Source: Mariannaea sp. PMI_226
Taxonomy: Eukaryota > Ascomycota > Sordariomycetes > Hypocreales > Nectriaceae
Length of the DNA: 64,000 nucleotides
Reading direction: 5' to 3'
NCBI GenBank assembly: GCA_024336345.1
Contig: JANFOG010000003.1
Span: forward strand, 2,858,501 to 2,922,500
Shown: piece by piece, positions 1-13,000 of the stretch
Position numbering within the stretch: the stretch's first letter is position 1
Layout of the letters: each line of letters begins with the position of its first letter
Notes under the pieces: generated by a model
Seen by the model: the letters and a program-made list of their open reading frames with translations, nothing else
Databases searched by the model: none
What the model was told of the DNA's origin: nothing
Made by a program: the position numbers and the translations under genes

Positions 1-1200
1 CCTTGTCAATAAACAAGCTGCCAAAGGACATTCCAATATTGTCTTGGACTCAAACTCCCTCTCCTCCCCCAGTCCATAGCCGCCACTGTCCTGAGCGCGC
101 TTACGTTTGATTCACTTCATGTACCCTGAAGGGGCTAAAGGTTGGCAATACGTACCATGATACTGTACTATGTATTCTACAAGATTGTCAGCTCCCCCGA
201 TTTTTTTTGTGCTTCCCTTTGAACTGTGACGTCTGATGAGGCGATATTCGGCGACACACCTGACGTGAGGCAAAGGAGGCGAACAAGCTACCCTACATCC
301 AAAAAAGCTCGGGAACAAGGATGATGTGCCTTTTCTCATATTCAAGTCAAAGTCCACATCTAAGTATTGAAGGTGGGCTTCCATGCAGCTCTAGCTTCGT
401 ACCCCTTCCTTTTTCTCCCCCTTGCTCGTGCACCGCGGTTTTTCGTTCGCTCCACTCACACACCCCGAACCTGGGCCATCATCATCCGATGTCTCCTCTT
501 ATTCAACTTGCATTCCCCATTCTGTCCAACATAGACAGACCACTTTAGCCACTCAAAAGCCGCTGCAACTCGATCCTGACCCATGGCTTACACGCTTTCG
601 ACCGCAATGCTGCGCCGATACCTCTCTATGGCTTGAGGAGCTGAATCATTCTATGCACCTCAAAATACCAGTATCCCCCAAGTCATTGGCCGTTCATGTG
701 AGCTCTCACTCTCTGACCCACCACCATGTCGCAGGGGCAAGCATATCCGCATTGCACAGCGAGATGCTCCTTTACCGTGCAGCCGCTGCCCCTGTTTTGC
801 GGTTCATGTCTCATGTATCCTGTCTCCGCCCCCGTCCTCGTTCCTCACCCCTGTGTGAATTATCTAATCAGCCGCTTTGCTGGTTCTGGAGCTGGGTTTT
901 GCCGTGCCGCAACCTACCCTGTAGTGAATACCAACCCAATCTGCATGACTCATCTTCCCCGCCAAACAAATGACTTCATACCTTGACCCCGCCTTATGAA
1001 TGTCTTCGATATGTGATTCATACCGCTGCTAATAATCGACCAACCACCCCGACACCTTCATACCGAGCACCCAGTAGAGGGTATTGCAATTGCCATTGCT
1101 GATCGAGATTTGTCGATCTATAGACCGTTGCTTTTAACACCTACTTCTTTTTGCTAAACCAGATAGCTAGCGGTGCAGCTTGGTCGGCTTTTGAACCAAA
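1..1200. other. intergenic, upstream of the PhzF-like gene
   Basis: No supported gene. Several overlapping open frames exist on both strands (the longest + frame is about 422-973), but they show no family resemblance, are rich in Pro/Ser/His/Cys as in chance translations of pyrimidine-rich DNA, and lack splice-linked continuation. The last 200 bases or so probably hold the promoter and leader of the gene starting at 1201. The left edge may carry the end of a gene lying outside the window, which cannot be judged. Confidence 0.5.
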
Positions 1201-2118
1201 ATGGAGCTTCCTTTCGTCACACTCGACGTCTTTACCACGACTAGATACCAGGGCAATCCCCTCGCTGTCGTCACAATCCCTGCTGGAATCCCGCCTCTCT
1301 CGCAGGCCCAGAAACAAACCATTGCCCGCGAGTTCAACTTGTCCGAAACCGTCTTCGTGCACGACGTACCCGATCCTGAGACCAACAAGCAGCGCGTCAT
1401 AGACATCTTTCTCACTGATGCCGAGATTCCCTTTGCTGGGCACCCTACGATCGGCACGGCCGTCTACCTTCGACCTCAGGGAGTAGACACTCTCATTGCA
1501 AAGGCCGGCCCAATTGCCCTTGTCGAAACCGCCCCTGGCTACGTTCAGGCCGGGATCCCACACAATGTCCGGCAACATGCAAACACACTTGCCGATCTTC
1601 CTAATCCTTCCCCCGGTCAACTGAACCCCGACCCCACGATTCGACGCCTTGAAGTTAACGCCCCGCTCTTCAGCATCGTCAAAGGCATGACGTTTGCTCT
1701 GGTCAATCTTCCCGATCTTGACCACCTAGCCAAGGTCGAGACGAGCGTCGTCAAATTTCAAGCTGATCAGGTTCTGGATGACGATTGGAAAACCGGCTTC
1801 ATGTCCAAGTACTATTACGTCCACATGGGCCAGCGAACAGAAAACTCCAAGACCGTATTCTCCATACGCTCGCGCATGATGGAGGCTTCTTTCGAAGACC
1901 CTGCTACCGGCAGCGCTGCATGTGCTTTGTCTAGCTATCTGGCTCTCCAACAACCCGAGCTCCGGGACCAGACCGTGCTCTTCGAGATCGACCAAGGCGT
2001 CGAGATGGGCAGGGAGAGCAACATTGTGGTCGAAATCACCCTACGTGACTCCAAGATTGACACTGTCAAGTTGTCAGGTACTGCTACTCAAGTCATCCGT
2101 GGACATGTTTCCATTTGA
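1201..2118 (+). CDS. PhzF family (phenazine biosynthesis-like) protein
   Basis: Single-exon gene of 305 codons. PhzF-fold proteins are isomerase/epimerase-like enzymes related to diaminopimelate epimerase; bacterial PhzF isomerises a dihydro-hydroxyanthranilate, but the substrates of fungal members are mostly unknown. Seen here: the N-terminal pattern QGNPLAVV (residues about 17-24), NLSET around 46-50 with the Glu corresponding to the family catalytic acid, AGHPTIGTA at 79-87, and the C-terminal DPATGSAACAL block. About 300 residues is the usual family length, so the gene looks intact. The ATG at 1201 opens the conserved N-terminus directly. It lies tail-to-tail with NOT1, 454 bp away. No phenazine pathway genes are nearby, so a role in phenazine synthesis is not implied; detoxification or amino-acid metabolism are open alternatives. 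Confidence 0.93.
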   Translation: MELPFVTLDVFTTTRYQGNPLAVVTIPAGIPPLSQAQKQTIAREFNLSETVFVHDVPDPETNKQRVIDIFLTDAEIPFAGHPTIGTAVYLRPQGVDTLIAKAGPIALVETAPGYVQAGIPHNVRQHANTLADLPNPSPGQLNPDPTIRRLEVNAPLFSIVKGMTFALVNLPDLDHLAKVETSVVKFQADQVLDDDWKTGFMSKYYYVHMGQRTENSKTVFSIRSRMMEASFEDPATGSAACALSSYLALQQPELRDQTVLFEIDQGVEMGRESNIVVEITLRDSKIDTVKLSGTATQVIRGHVSI

Positions 2119-2572
2119 AGCGACCAAGGCGAGCTTTAGCACTCGTACCTTCCTCTTCCCAATGGACAGCGGATCTTCGTAAAAAAGGATCAAAAACAGC
2201 TCTCACACCAGGCTTCAATCCCACAATATCATCGAACCTTTGCTCTTGTGACCAACCGTGCGCCTGGTATTATTTAATTTTCTCAAACACCCCGTGAAGC
2301 TACTTATCGTACATTAATACAGTATTACAGTGTGCATCCAGGTGTCCCGGATACCTCGTCCCCCCAGACGAGGAACCGAGGAGGCCGTGGGCACTACATC
2401 TCTATATTTCCGAGAGAGCCTCCCTTTTTGCCCAAACGCCCTCCCTTGACTTTTTTTTCTGACGACCTACTGCACTGATTCCAGAGATCATCGCCATAGC
2501 ATGGATTCGTATATAAGCCCCCCCAATATCCCCCAAAAAGTCACTGCGCCTCCGCATACCAATATTCCCATG
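2119..2572. other. convergent intergenic region (3' ends)
   Basis: Spacer between the stops of the PhzF-like gene (+) and NOT1 (-). It probably holds both 3' untranslated regions. A T-rich run near 2453-2459 is visible. No gene is supported. Confidence 0.5.
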
Positions 2573-5500
2573 TCATTTAGGCTCGTTGAAGTACTTGCAC
2601 GAATCGTTCAGCAACCTATGGAGAGTTAGCATATTGTAGTCAGACAAATAAAGCACAACACCTTCAGGTCGACTTGCCTCTGGGGTGGATTTGATGAAAG
2701 GGAGTTCGAAGAACATGTATTTCTCATTCTTCATCAACTCCACGATGGTGCACATCAAGCCCCAAGGCTGTGGCCAAAAGCCGATGAGGCGCTCAAGCAA
2801 AATTCGTGTAATCTCCTGTCGAATTTCGGACTCCTCGGGGTCGTCAAGATCCTTTCCAAAAATATACAGTAGGCCTTGACTGAAGAAATCAGTGTGAGCA
2901 TTGGGGAATCGCAACTGGTTAATCACACTGGCCAAAAGGTAGTATCTGGCTTCAGGTTGGAGTTCGTGGATCAACAAGGACAACGTCGAAATTGTAGTTT
3001 CATTGCCAGAAACAGTGACTGCGGAGTTAGTGCGGGCTGCCTGATCTGCAGCAAACTGGCCGATGTAGAAGACGATGGCCCCAATGAGTTTCACATTTAC
3101 CATGACCGGGACCTGCCCATAAGTTGTCTCGTTTGGTGGGTTATGTGTGATGGCATGGGTAATAGTAGCGATAATTTCTTCCGACGGGCCGTTCTGGAGA
3201 GCTTGATCGATGATATTGAGCAGACCCGCGTCTTGAAGGGTTATAGTCGCTTCCTCAACGAGTCTGGGGCTAACTCGAGCTTCGTCGATGTTTTCGACCT
3301 TCACAACGGCTTCCGGGGTTTGCTGTGGATTGGCTGCTAAAACAGCGTTAAGAAGCTGAGTGCAATGCGGTGGGATGCTGGCACAGATTCTAATGTGGTT
3401 GGCCGCAATGTAATTGGGGAAGTCGTGCTGAAGGATGACAAGCAGTTTCAGAGTAGCACGGTAAATCTCCTTGGTCACATTGGACACTTCGAAAACTCTG
3501 AGCTGCTCACCAAGCGTGTCAAGTAGCTGACACAAAAGGTTGGTGTAGGCTTTCCATCCGGCTCCATCTGATAGCTGCATCATCGTCGGCAAGAATCCCC
3601 GATGCTGAATGAGCGAGAGCCAGGCGTATATGAATCCCGGAATATGAACGGGACCCATGCCAGAGAGCCTAGAAGCAACCTTGAGCATAACGTCACGACG
3701 CTCCTCTTCAGCAAACTCTTCAGAGAGTGCGTTTACTTCGTGCAGGATCATGGAAAGCAATCGGAAGAACACTCTCTGATTCAACTGTTCGCCGCGCTTC
3801 ACATGGTGATGGTTAAGTACCATGTTGATCAAGGCAAGCGTAGAGTCCACGAACGTCGCACGCGAGCCAGGCGCATCGGGCTGCATGCTGAAAAAGGTGG
3901 TGATTAGCTTAGCGAGGGCATCAGTCATGACATATGCATCACCGACAGCACCGGCATGGACAAGATGCTCAAAGCGCTCGACAGATAGGTCAATAGCGGT
4001 TCTGACAAAAACGAAAAAGTCTTCTCGGTCTCGAATGACTTGCTTGGTCTGGAGCTGCTGAACAAAGGCGACCAAGGCCTTCTCGGAAGCATTGTGATTG
4101 TTAGTGAGATGAACCCATTCCTCGAAAACATATTCCATCTGATCCTGTCTCAAGAGGACCTGATCATCGGCAGTCGTTGATGGTCGGGGCAGAGCAGAGC
4201 CAGCGAGCTTATTCTTCACTCGCTGAGCAGCAGGGGAGTCGGGATCCTCGCAAATCCAGGTCCAGGCAGCTTCCAAAGTGCGTACAAAATCGGCATACAG
4301 AGCAATTGGGCGATTGTTCAACAGCGTGAGATCAAGCAGGTGCTCCAAAAAGTCAAGTGAGCCTTCCTTGCGGGCTTGCAGTGCCTTGGACATGGCTAGA
4401 TCAATGTTCCTCCAATCCAACAAGTCAGTTCTGACTAGCGCAGCTAGTAATGGCAGACTCAAGAAGGTCGGACCGGGCTGTTGGCTGAACAGGGCGCGAA
4501 CTCTGTTGTTAAGAGCTGGGCCGGAAATCTTCCTCAGGGTCTCTAGAACATGGACCAAGCTCTCAAGAGTCAGGTTGTCTTCGACTTGTTGCTGGAAGAT
4601 GAGGCCGCTAATTTGCTCAGCGGCATAGATAGCGAACTCTTCTGAATTCTGCGAAGTCTTAATAATCAGCTGGACAAGGGCATCAACAGCATCAAGCACA
4701 GGGTGAGGTCTTGGGAGACCAATAAAATGGTCTTCACGGGCCTCGCCGGCAGCGCGGAGGAGCTCATGAAGAAATTTGTTGACTCGGTCTGCTAGGCCTC
4801 GGACATCCATCTGGAATGCAGGCGCCCGTCCATTGGCTACGTTATTTGATGGCGTCGCATGTACGGGAGCATAAGGCTGCATCTGGTTACCCATGTGCTG
4901 TTGCTGAATGGAAGGCGTCTCGGCCGGGGTTGGTATGTTGGGCATGTTGAATTGCTCCTGCAACACCTCATTGGCAAGAGATCTTGTAGCATCGGATGTA
5001 GAGGGACCATGGGAAGTTGTAGGGACTGAAACGGTGCGAGGCTGTCGAGCAAAGTCCTCATATATGGCCATTTGCTCAGGGTTCAATCCAGTGGCAGAAA
5101 TGGACAGCTTATAAGGATTGGGGATTGCCATAGCCCATCGGCTGAGAGTCGAGTCATAGTATGGTTCGTTGGGCCTTTGCAGCCTATGGTGACGACGGGC
5201 CTCAATTTCTGGCTCAATCATCTCTTCAATCTCAGGGATTGCGCGTTCCTCGGCTTGTTTCTCAATGATGTTGCAGGCCAGGTCCAAATTGGAGTTCACA
5301 CACATGATGATGGTACCTTCGGGAAGACCTTGAGGTAGATCGTTAGAGAGATTCCGCATGTAGTTCGTGAAGTTGGCTCTGAGCGGCTCCTTCGAAGTGA
5401 CAAGTGCGAGGCTTCCAGCGGTAGCCTTGACCATGTTGATAGCGGACGTGCGTACTCGGTTCTCGTCGTGCTCGGTAGCAAAGTCTTTGTGGATCATTTG

Positions 5501-8500
5501 CTGAGTGGAAATGGCAGCAATAGTGACGGATCGATCGACGACAGGCTGGATGATGTCCTGAAGAGCCCGAGTGAGGGCTGTGCGAACAATTTCATGAAGT
5601 CGGGTAGCACTAACAACCATTTCATTGGTTGGGGGAATGGTGATAAGGGGACCAAGGTCAGGAATAGTGGGCGCGATAGCTTGAGGGGAAAGCCCGGCAC
5701 CTACGGCAGAACCTATACCATTAAGAGAGAGATTCTCGAACGCATCAATCGGCTCTCGGGGAAGCGCCTCAATAGGTTCTTCAATCACTGGACGGTTCAA
5801 GATCTCACCTGAAGGCTCGATACTCTTGTGGTCTAAGCTGAGCCCTTTGCAAAGGACCTCGATCTCGAACTTCAAGTTGAGCTTGAGTTCTGCGTGGTGA
5901 TATAATTCGATTAGCAGATGGATGATATCCATCAGCCAAGGATTCGGAGGCCGGAAAACTGCAGAGGAAGCACCTTGAAGCAAGACCTTGCAGACGAAAG
6001 GGATGACGACAATCAATCTCTTAGTATCATGAGCTTCCATCAAAAGTTGCTTAAAGGCAATGTTCTTGTGCTTGATAGGTTGATCTCGGGCAAGTGTCAG
6101 AAGGCCTAGCCAGCCGCCAAGATTTTTCAAGTGAGTTCTCTCCGTTGAATTCTGCATGGTGGCGTCTGAATTCAGCATTCTCGCTACACTGATGTAGGTC
6201 TCTCGAAGGACTTCACTCCAGAGCGACTTGTCTTCAAGCAGCTTGACCAATTCGAGATACACATGATGGTAATTTGGCTGCATCTTTGCGCGTTGCTCGA
6301 CAAGGTGGCTGGCGAACCACTGCTGATGCCTGCGCTCTATCGTTTCCCGAAGTTCTTGGACCATTGACTGCAATGTACCCTCTGTAATGTTGTTCAGAAC
6401 GAATTGGACTTTATCTTGAGCGCCCTCATCAGGATCTTCATAGTCGGCCGGCCGGGCATGCGAGTCGATGTTGATGGAGGTGAAGGCAGGCGGCTGGCGG
6501 TCTGCGATTGCCTGTTCTTCAGGGTTGCCATTGGTTAAAGAATCGGCAGGATAGCCCAGTCCACGAGGTGTCCCGGTTCCGTTGCGACTGCGTGCGAGAT
6601 CATCCTCACGAACAACGTCTTCAGCTTTCTTGTAAGCCTCCGTACCTTGAAGACCAGGAATCTGGAGGAGTTGCTTGCAAAATCCAGGCCATTCCCGAAA
6701 CCGAACCAGCAGCTGCATCAGGGCCTGCAAACCAAACTTGTACATTGGATCATCAGGAATGTGGTCCCGAACCGCTTCTAGGATCATCCCAAGTCCAACT
6801 TTCAGTGGCAAATCTGAGATTAGCTTGTGTGAAATGATGCCGCCGAAAAGAACTGCTGTAGTCGCAAGGGCCTCGAGCGGGTAATCGACATAGTGACTAT
6901 ACTCATCAAAAAGTCCATGGATCATGCAAGCAAAGACATCTTGATCCAGAGGGTCTCTGGAATGCTTGTACTGATCTAGAACTTCAACGATATTGCGAAC
7001 TTGAATCTCATCACTGTACATCTTCTTGTAATGCTCCTCCATCTTGCCGTTGGCTGCTGGGGGTAGAGCATTACCTTCCTTGCCATTTGCGTCAATGATA
7101 TCATCATAGCCCTCACCATAGTTGATCAAGCGAGGATATGCAGTAATGCAGTGGCGCTGAACAAGGATCAGATCCTGTACAGGAGACTTGGGTAAGAAAT
7201 CCTCCAGAATCGCCAACAGTGCCGAAACGGTACGAACTTGAAGAGTCGTGCTGGGGATCTCGGGATCAGTCTTAATCATCAAAAACTGCAGAAGTGTCCT
7301 AGAAATCTCCGTGCTCCGATCAGCATTGAAGCGAGCCCACTTTGCTAGATCTAGGTATCCCTGGGCATGTGCCAAAGCAGCAAGGTCAATACCGAATCCA
7401 TTTGGTAGATAAACAAGCCCATCAAGCCAACTGTGTTTCACCGCATGCTCAAAAATCAGTGGGAGGTCAGCAGGCTTGACAGCGTGGGCATCAATGAGTC
7501 TCTGGGTGACCCATTCCTTGTCTTTCCTCCACAGGCTGTCAAGCACGAAGTCGTACTCTGGTGATCGTTTGTATAGGAAATTCTCAAACAGAGAGTTTAG
7601 CGTATCGACAGCCATCGTGGCCCACGATTGACGAGGAACATCGAACGCGGATACGAGAAAAATATCGAGGTTCGGGACAACCACCTCCTGGAAGAGCCGC
7701 TTAGCCTCAACGCTTTGTGACGCACGTACCGAACTAAGAGCAACGTTGAAGATTGAGGACAGAGCAGCAACAGACACTAATGGATGTTTTACTGCCACTG
7801 CTGCTCGCTCAATCACGTTAGGAGGTGAGTTGGCATATTCGTCCAGTGTAATACTTCGATGAAGTCCGGGAATGGTAGTGGCATCAAGCTCCTCAGGAGT
7901 CAAAGAAGCATATGCACTGACAAAGGACAGTTGGGCTTCAGGCTCGTTCCAAGAGCCTCCCCAAAGCCGTTGAATATCCACACCTGAGTTTGGATCCTGA
8001 GCTGTTGGTAGCAAGGCATTGTAGAGACGCAGGAACTGCTGAGATGAGATACGAGCTGACGGTTGATCAAAAAGTGCAATAACTTCAGTCCAATCAAACG
8101 ACTTAGGGATGACTCTTCTAAGTGCGGAGACTAAAACGCTAGGGTCGTGTTGTGGTGATTGGCTAATCGTTGTATATGTCAAGGCTGAGGAGACTTGTTC
8201 CGGGGTCAGCTGAATATTGCTGGGTCGATTCTGAAGATATGAGACGCATGTTTCCTCATCGCGAGTAAAATCAGCCCCAGTTCTTTGGATGAACCGCGTT
8301 AGAACGTTGGAACTCTTATCCACAACAACTCTGCCAAGATCCAGCGCAGCTAGAACCTCGGAAGGAGGGGCAATGTCCATGCTAATGAATCGTTTCGAAA
8401 CATAACTTTGCAGGTCACGTCTGGATGAAGCGTTGAAGCTGGGAGGATGATACTGGATGAATCGGTCGAGAATGAGGGCGATGAAGGCGGGGGTGAGATC

Positions 8501-9259
8501 GGAGTGTGCTTCAATTTCGGGACGCGAAATAATATCGACAAAAGTAGGGAAGTTTGTGGATAGGATAGCGTCGGCTAGAGAATAGATGCGTTAGTCAAGG
8601 ACTTGTGATGGAAAATGATGTGTCTTACCCTTGGTCCGGAGATCACCCCGAGAACCAATCTTAAAAGCAAGGGCAAGTAAAGTCTTCTCAAGCGCGTCTA
8701 GCTTGAAATGCTCCATAAAAGTTGAAAGATCGAAGTCGCGGAAGATATCTTCCGTACCACTCTCTATCGACTCGGCGATCTTTGTTGCTTGGTCGACATC
8801 GTGAGCGATCTTCCGCATCTCAGCTACCAGGATCGAGTAGTTTCCTGGGTTCGAGACCGGGCGGTTGAGGCCAGGGAATATCTGTGGCGCATTTCCGGCA
8901 ACCAGCCGGGTGAAATATTTAGAGAAGACCTCCATTCCGTGTTCATCGATGAGCTACGTGGGATTAGCGGGGGCAATACTCTTCATAGGTGAAATATATT
9001 TATATACCTTCTGCAATTGTTCAATCTGTAGCTCCCACTTGGCGCGATCTTTATCCTCCTTGATAGTACTGAGTAGGAGATAGACCTGGGCCACGACGAT
9101 CTTGGTCAGAGAATTGGCGCCCGTTGGACTGCTGGCGCTGGGACTTGCGCCAGCGCTGAGAATGGCGGCCTGCGATGGGTAGGGTGAATGGTTTGATCCC
9201 GTCTGGAGTGTCTGCGCAGGATTGGGCGAAAATGATCCCGCTCTAGGTGGTGGGACCAT
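2573..9259 (-). CDS. NOT1: CCR4-NOT complex scaffold subunit NOT1
   Basis: Three exons: complement of 2573..8574, 8629..8953 and 9008..9259, giving 2192 codons before the stop, the usual size for fungal Not1. Both introns are 54 nt with GT-AG ends. The start is the ATG at 9259 (MVPPPRAGSF); an in-frame TTG further upstream is not a eukaryotic start. NOT1 is the scaffold of the CCR4-NOT deadenylase, controlling mRNA decay and transcription in cytoplasm and nucleus. Regions recognised: N-terminal HEAT-like part; the MIF4G-like CAF1-binding region at about residues 915-1140 (starts NNITEGTLQS, includes WFASHLVEQRAKMQPNY); the CAF40/CNOT9-binding DUF3819 region at about 1190-1365; and the Not1 C-terminal superfamily domain at about 1750-2192 ending LHRLLNDSCKYF. 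It is divergent from the F-BAR gene. Identification is secure; the N-terminal 60 residues are low-complexity and the exact start is less certain. Confidence 0.95.
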
Positions 9260-10074
9260 GGAGGTGTATTGATGGTGGAGGAGAAGTGATGGAGGGTTGC
9301 CTGCCCTTTCGGTTCTGGCAGTCCAAGTGCTCAAGGCTGAGCCGGAGAGATGGTTTATGTAGGATGGAGTTGGTGAAGGAGGTGCCTACATGGGGATGCC
9401 GTTCCAAAAGCACGGGTCGGGATCCGAGAGGGGGAGCTCGAGAGCGCGCGACCGTGCAGCTAGTGGAAGTTGAATGAAGGTCTAGGCAGGGCTGATTCGT
9501 TGCTAGGGTGGAGATGTGAGGAGAGATGCGAGGGTGACAAGTGTTCAGGTGTCGTCGTCGTTGGAGGGGCTTGACGCCGAGACGTGGCGATTAAGGAAGT
9601 TCAAGGGGGGTGTTGGCAGTCCGGCGTCGGTCGACTAAGAAATCTGAAAGCAACAGGACGAGAGAGAGCAGAGCGAATATCAATATCTCGATATACGTAC
9701 GCTGGTGGGTGTGGAAGTTGGGTTGAGGATAAGGTATGAAAATGGCAACGAACCGGAACACTGCTAATTCCGGTCCGCCAAAGTCGGGGTCGTGCGTCGC
9801 CTTGTGCAACCCGTATCACGTGGCCTCTTGTACAGCGAAGGGTTGCCGTGTCAACGGTCATCAAGCTCCCCCAAACAATGACATGGTGCAGTGGAGCCCA
9901 AGATCAAGGTGGTATCACTGTCCTCCATCTTGTTTTAAAGCTGCACATGGTTTTTGGTTTCTTCATCTGAAGTCAAAAAAGTAACGCGATTTGGGCTGGT
10001 TCCATTTCTCTCAAAGACATCATCATTTATCAATTCACCACTTTACTTGAGGTTGCTCAACCTATCTACGCATC
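9260..10074. other. divergent promoter region NOT1 / F-BAR gene
   Basis: An 815 bp head-to-head spacer between two long housekeeping genes. Contains a CACGTG palindrome and several short frames on both strands without family resemblance. No independent gene is supported. Confidence 0.5.
9817..9822. promoter_or_regulatory. CACGTG E-box palindrome
   Basis: Perfect CACGTG in context TATCACGTGGCC, in the shared upstream region of NOT1 and the F-BAR gene (about 250 bp before the F-BAR ATG, 560 bp before the NOT1 ATG). CACGTG is bound by bHLH proteins of the Cbf1/Pho4 type in fungi. One hexamer could occur by chance; function is inference only. Confidence 0.3.
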
Positions 10075-13000
10075 ATGCCGGCGTCAACGGCAGAGAGTCC
10101 AGCCATTGCGCTCTCTTGTAAGAATGATCTTGTCGTCCTTTCTCCTTTACACTGCTAATTGTGTTCCTGTTGCTGTTAGTTGCGAATAACTTTTGGGGAA
10201 AAGATGACGCGGGAGTATCGCCATTGATCAGCCGTATGGCTGGAGCGAAGCAGACTTGCGACGAACTTAGAGCATTTTATGGCGGTATGTTCAAACCGGT
10301 GACAAACTCCCCTTATATCCAACAAGCTCTGACTGGTGTTGTATTATAGCCCGAGCATCGATCGAGGAAGAATATTCTAGGAAGCTTATGAACCTTTGCA
10401 AGAAGTCACTGGGCTCTCAAGAGATTGCAACGTTGAAGATCTCACTGGATACTGTCCGTGGGGAGGTCGAACAGATGGCTAAGCAACATCAAAATATTGC
10501 TGCTCAGATGAAGTCTGAATTAGAAGAGCCATTAGCTGCGTTTGCGGGAGGCATGAAAGAGAGACGTAAGATTGTCCAGAACACCGTGGAGAAACTCCTC
10601 AAGGTGAAGACGCAACAGACACAACATGTCAACAAGGTTTGTCTGATGTACTATTGATATTAGCCCCTGCCATTTGCTAACTCCAGTCAGACCCGAGATA
10701 AGTACGAACAAGAATGCCTAAAAATTAAGGGATACCTAGCTCAGGGCCATATGGTCATGGGCCAAGAAGAGCGGCGAAACAAGGCGAAACTGGAGAAAAC
10801 ACAGATCAGTCTAGCAACCTCCAACACCGAATACGAGAATGCCGTTAAGGCACTAGAGGAGACTACAGCGAGGTGGAACCGAGAGTGGAAGGCTGCGGCC
10901 GACAAGTTCCAGGATTTGGAAGAGGAGCGTTTGGACTTCACAAAGAACAGTTTGTGGACCTTTGCCAACATTGCATCCACAGTGTGTGTTAGCGACGACG
11001 CATCGTGTGAAAAGATTCGATTATCTCTCGAGAAGATGGATGTGGAGAAGGACATTATCACGTTCATCACTGATCGAGGTACTGGACAGGAGATCCCAGA
11101 TGCGCCCAAGTATATCAACTTCGTTCGCGGCGATATCAACGACAGTCAGTCAGAGACGTCAGAGGATGAAAACTATTCTGTTGCTCAGTTTCCTCGCAAC
11201 ATCAACCCAGCATTCAGATCCTCATCTCCACAGCCGTCGACCTTCGAGTCACATCATGATCCTGACTCTGCCTTGGCTAAGAACCTGGCACACAGAGAGC
11301 CTGGCCCATCTCGGCGTGACCTTGTCGCCCCCCGAAAGCCTGTCCAGCATATTCAGCCCATGCAGCCTGCTCAAGTTGAAGATATTCATCAACCTCCCCA
11401 TCAACAACTTAATCAAATCCCTCAATCCCATGTAGCTCAAATGCATCAACAACTTCAGAAGCAATCGCAACAACGCTACTACCAGGCACCTCAGCAGATG
11501 CCACAGCATATACAGCAGCAGATGATTCAGCCAAGGCCGCAACCAACCCGGCAATCTCTTGAGATGAGAAGGTCTACTGATGAGCAGTACCATCGACCAC
11601 ACCACGGTGGACCTAGCAGAGGAGGGTACGATGTTCACCAACATGGCCCTGTTGCTGCCGTGCCCCATGACCCATACCCAATGGATGGTATGACGATGCT
11701 CTGCCGCCCAGGACCAACTGGTCCGCCCTCAGACAGGAGCTCTCAGATCACTTCTGGACGACCCTCTAGCAGAGATTCACACAGCGACTACTCCAACCCA
11801 ACTTCATTCTCTAGTCTGGAGCCGCCTAGTGGAAAGACGTCACCCGTGAAGCAAGATCTTGCTCCGATTCCGGCACCAGCTCCGGTGCCAGCTTCGGCAC
11901 CAGTTCCTATTACCGCACCCGTCCCGATCACTGCCCCTTTGCCCATTGTTACCTCAAAGCATATCGCTGCTACTCCCAAGTCTATTGCTGCCCCCAAATC
12001 CATCACTGCTCCCTCACCCATTACTGCTCCTGTACCTCTTGCTACATCAACTCCTTCTTCGGATCCCGCAAGCCCAACCAAGCTTGTTGCCAAGAAGAAG
12101 AGTGGCTTTCTGAAGAATCACAGCCCTTTCAGACGGAAGAGCCAGAAGGAACTAGGGTCTTCCGCCCAAAACAGGAATACCTGGCATGCGGCTAGCGCAA
12201 GAAATGGCGAGGGCCCCGTCCGCAGGCCACAGCTATTCAACAATCCTGAGCCGCAGAGTATCACCCAGGCACATACACAAAGTCCTGAGCCCATTGAAGC
12301 GGATGCAAGCTTGGCTTTGGGTGTTGGACAAAATGTTTTCGCTGTCTCAAACCCAGACGAGAAGAAGCGACCTGGCGCCGCCCCAGCGAAAGAGGTCGAA
12401 GAAGCTGATCCTATTGCACTTGCCTTAGCGGAACTTAAGGGAGTTACGTTAGGCAAGCAATCTTCTGTCAGGATGTCAGCTGATCATTATCATGGTATTC
12501 CAACACCGGCTCCCGGATCTGAGGCTAGCCTGTCTCGATCAGTGCCAACTCCTGGTAATCATGATAGGGCTGCAGTCAAGAGGGGAACGCCACCCCCTTC
12601 ATATGTTCCTCAGAGTCAAGTCTCGAGACTGGGAGTGCCTCCTCCTGCAGTGACGTCCAAGGCGATGAAAGAAGCCACCAAGAAGGCAACCAACCAGACT
12701 CGGAATATGTTCGAGTCGGGACGGCCAGGATCTTCAATGTACAATTCCACATCTTCGCGTCCTCCTACACGAGGCAGTGAGATGGGCCGTGAGCGTGATC
12801 CTGCAACGTACAATCCACCTCCTGTTTCCAGATCAGGTACCCGAGCAACTGAAATGAGTCGAGCTGAGACAAACACATACACTGCACCTCCCATGTCTCG
12901 CTCGGGTACTCGGGCGACCGATATTGCCTCTCCTATCGCCAGACCTGGCACAAGAGGTTCTGATATGTCGCGAGGATCTGGTATCTACGGAACTTCGCCA

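Noticed and set aside
422..973. 183-codon frame on the + strand
   Set aside because: No recognisable domain, overlapping frames in other phases, low-complexity His/Pro/Ser/Cys composition.
8954..9334. Longer NOT1 N-terminus (STWTARTERAG...)
   Set aside because: The first codon is TTG; the first in-frame ATG is at 9259, so the shorter start was used.
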